A DNA stretch of 7,245 nucleotides from Streptomyces lilacinus (GTDB lineage Bacteria; Actinomycetota; Actinomycetes; Streptomycetales; Streptomycetaceae): positions 73,235-80,479 of the forward strand of contig KL569475.1 of the NCBI GenBank assembly GCA_000715685.1, read 5' to 3'. The stretch's first letter is position 1. Every line of letters begins with the position of its first letter. The notes under the pieces were generated by a model. The model searched no databases and was not told the DNA's origin. It worked only from the letters and a program-made list of their open reading frames with translations. Made by a program: the position numbers and the translations under genes. Shown piece by piece: positions 6,123 to 7,245 of this stretch.

Positions 6123-6159
6123 TTAGCACAGGGTCCACAGTTCTTAGCAATGAGTCCAC
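6123..6159. repeat. Imperfect direct repeat over the AraC stop codon
   Basis: TTAGCACAGGGTCCAC (6123-6138) and TTAGCAATGAGTCCAC (6144-6159) agree at 13 of 16 positions and are 21 bp apart, so they are in phase. The second copy encodes the last residues and TAA stop of the regulator. The first copy, read in the same frame after the stop, ends in another TAA. Confidence 0.7.
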
Positions 6160-7154
6160 GTGGTCAACTCGGGGCTGCGGAGAGCTTGGTGACGGTATTC
6201 CTTGGGCGGCATGCCGTAGGCGCCGCGGAAGGCGCGCGTGAAGTCGGCGGCGCGGGTGAAGCCCCAGCGGGCGGCGATGGCGTGAATGGCGGTGGAGCGC
6301 ATCGCGGGGTCGTCGAGGTCGCGGCGGGCGCGTTCCAGGCGCTGGTGGCGGATCCAGGCCGCGACGGTCTCGTGCTCGTTCCGGAAGAGGCGGTGCAGAT
6401 AGCTGGTCGAGATGTTGTGCGCGGCGGCGATCGCGCGCGGAGTCAACCGCGGGTCGTGCAGGTTCCGTTGGACGTGGGCACGAATGCGCAGCACCAGATT
6501 CCGGCTGCGGGTTTCCGGCGGAAGGAAGCGGTCGGCGTCCAGAGCGTGCGCGAACAGCGCGGACAGCAGGTCGACCACGACCGTTCCCAGTCGGGGACCG
6601 TCGCACGGCTGATAGGGGCTGATGTCCGCCGTCAGCTGGGTGAGGAACTGTACGAGCAGGGCGCCCATCCCTTCCCGTCCTGACATCCCCTGGGCGAACA
6701 GGCGGTCCATCTTGTTCCGCGGCACGTGCAGGAGCGCCTTGGGGACTTCGATCCCGATGCCCGAGAACAGATCGGGTCCGTCGGTGGAGGGAGTGCAGGT
6801 GACGTCGAAAGCCCGGGAGCTGTCCAAGACCTGTATCCGACACGACCCGTACACGGCTTTCTGATCCGCCCACGAGACTCGACTGGTCCCGTGCAGAGGG
6901 ATTCCGATGTGGTACTGCTCGGGATCGGACTGGCGGATGAGCCTGGCGGTCCGGCGAAATCGAATGGCCTGGTGGGTCGTTGGCCAGATGTGGACCGCGC
7001 CGAGTTCCACTACGCGCTGATGCGCCCGGTAGTCCGCCGCGTAGGCGCTGTGGAGGTCCACCGGCGCATGGGTTCTGCCGATGCGCTCGCGCCAGAAGTC
7101 GAACCGGTCCGCACCGGGCAGGTCTTCCGTCCGGAACTCGGTCTCGTTGAGCAT
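6144..7154 (-). CDS. AraC/XylS-family transcriptional regulator
   Basis: The product is 336 residues with the chosen start. Residues about 9-180 match the AraC-binding-like sensor domain common in actinomycete regulators, including PGADRFDFWRERIG near the start and YHIGIPLHG at 81-89. The C-terminal DNA-binding domain has two helix-turn-helix units: LTPRAIAAAHNISTSYLHRL (237-256) and AIHAIAARWGFTRAADFTRA (289-308), followed by the conserved YGMPPKEYR (313-321). The start at 7154 is preferred over the ATG 22 codons upstream because GGAGGAG (7161-7167) is six bases before it and the family usually begins near this point. The ligand and targets are unknown. The secreted-protein gene just downstream is the nearest candidate target, and a dyad at 7188-7213 could be an autoregulatory site. 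Confidence 0.93.
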   Translation of the reverse strand: MLNETEFRTEDLPGADRFDFWRERIGRTHAPVDLHSAYAADYRAHQRVVELGAVHIWPTTHQAIRFRRTARLIRQSDPEQYHIGIPLHGTSRVSWADQKAVYGSCRIQVLDSSRAFDVTCTPSTDGPDLFSGIGIEVPKALLHVPRNKMDRLFAQGMSGREGMGALLVQFLTQLTADISPYQPCDGPRLGTVVVDLLSALFAHALDADRFLPPETRSRNLVLRIRAHVQRNLHDPRLTPRAIAAAHNISTSYLHRLFRNEHETVAAWIRHQRLERARRDLDDPAMRSTAIHAIAARWGFTRAADFTRAFRGAYGMPPKEYRHQALRSPELTTWTHC

Positions 7155-7167
7155 CCCACTCTCCTCC
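7155..7167 (-). promoter_or_regulatory. Ribosome binding site that fixes the AraC start
   Basis: GGAGGAG (7161-7167, minus strand) with a 6-base spacer precedes ATG at 7154. It decides against the upstream ATG at 7220, which would add 22 residues unlike the family. Confidence 0.7.
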
Positions 7168-7187
7168 GCCTCGTGGCCCCGACACCC

Positions 7188-7213
7188 CCTCGTCGCCTGG
7201 TCGGGCGGCGAGG
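7188..7213. promoter_or_regulatory. 26-bp dyad upstream of the AraC gene
   Basis: CCTCG (7188-7192) pairs with CGAGG (7209-7213) and CGCC (7194-7197) with GGCG (7204-7207). They are separated by one mismatched pair and a 6-base centre. It is 34-59 bp before the start codon, a position suited to autoregulation or to a leader hairpin. Confidence 0.33.
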
Positions 7214-7245
7214 TGGGCATCGATTCTCACGTATCCGTCCCACCG

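Noticed and set aside
6022..7230. 402-codon minus-strand ORF overlapping the AraC gene
   Set aside because: It is a different frame of the same strand, rich in Arg/Pro with no domain. The AraC frame has both helix-turn-helix motifs and the ribosome binding site.

Overview
The window looks like a chromosomal stretch from a high-GC actinomycete, most likely Streptomyces or a close relative. The base composition is very GC-rich, long antisense shadow ORFs are everywhere, GTG and TTG starts are common, GC-only hairpin terminators lack a T-run, and one gene carries a rare in-frame TTA codon. That is an inference from composition and protein style, since there is no rRNA or other phylogenetic marker here. 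All six genes I can support lie on the minus strand, so transcription runs from high to low coordinates.

Layout in transcription order: (1) 7154-6144, an AraC/XylS-type regulator with an AraC-binding-like sensor domain and two C-terminal helix-turn-helix motifs. (2) 5985-5401, a small secreted four-cysteine protein of unknown function, closed by a strong perfect hairpin at 5312-5347. (3) A 376-bp gap at 5025-5400 that holds this terminator and a 24-bp dyad upstream of the next gene. (4) 5024-3684, an unusually short IucA/IucC-like (NIS siderophore synthetase family) protein with a TTA codon at position 10. (5) 3721-2732, an unrecognised soluble protein whose start overlaps the synthetase gene by 38 bp. 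(6) 2658-835, a lipoprotein combining a PIG-L/LmbE zinc deacetylase domain with a C-terminal CBM9-like sugar-binding domain, ended by a hairpin that contains its stop codon. (7) 590-1, the N-terminal part of an APC-family amino-acid permease resembling the aspartate permease YveA, cut off by the window edge.

The most interesting part is 5024-835: an NIS-synthetase-like ligase, a coupled unknown protein and possibly an exported sugar amidase. No hydroxylase, decarboxylase or siderophore transporter is visible, and I see no iron-box-like operator. A small pathway that ligates a carboxylate to an amine or alcohol, with developmental (bldA) control suggested by the TTA codon, is a reasonable but unproven reading. 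The AraC regulator and the secreted protein look like a separate unit, and the permease has its own upstream region.
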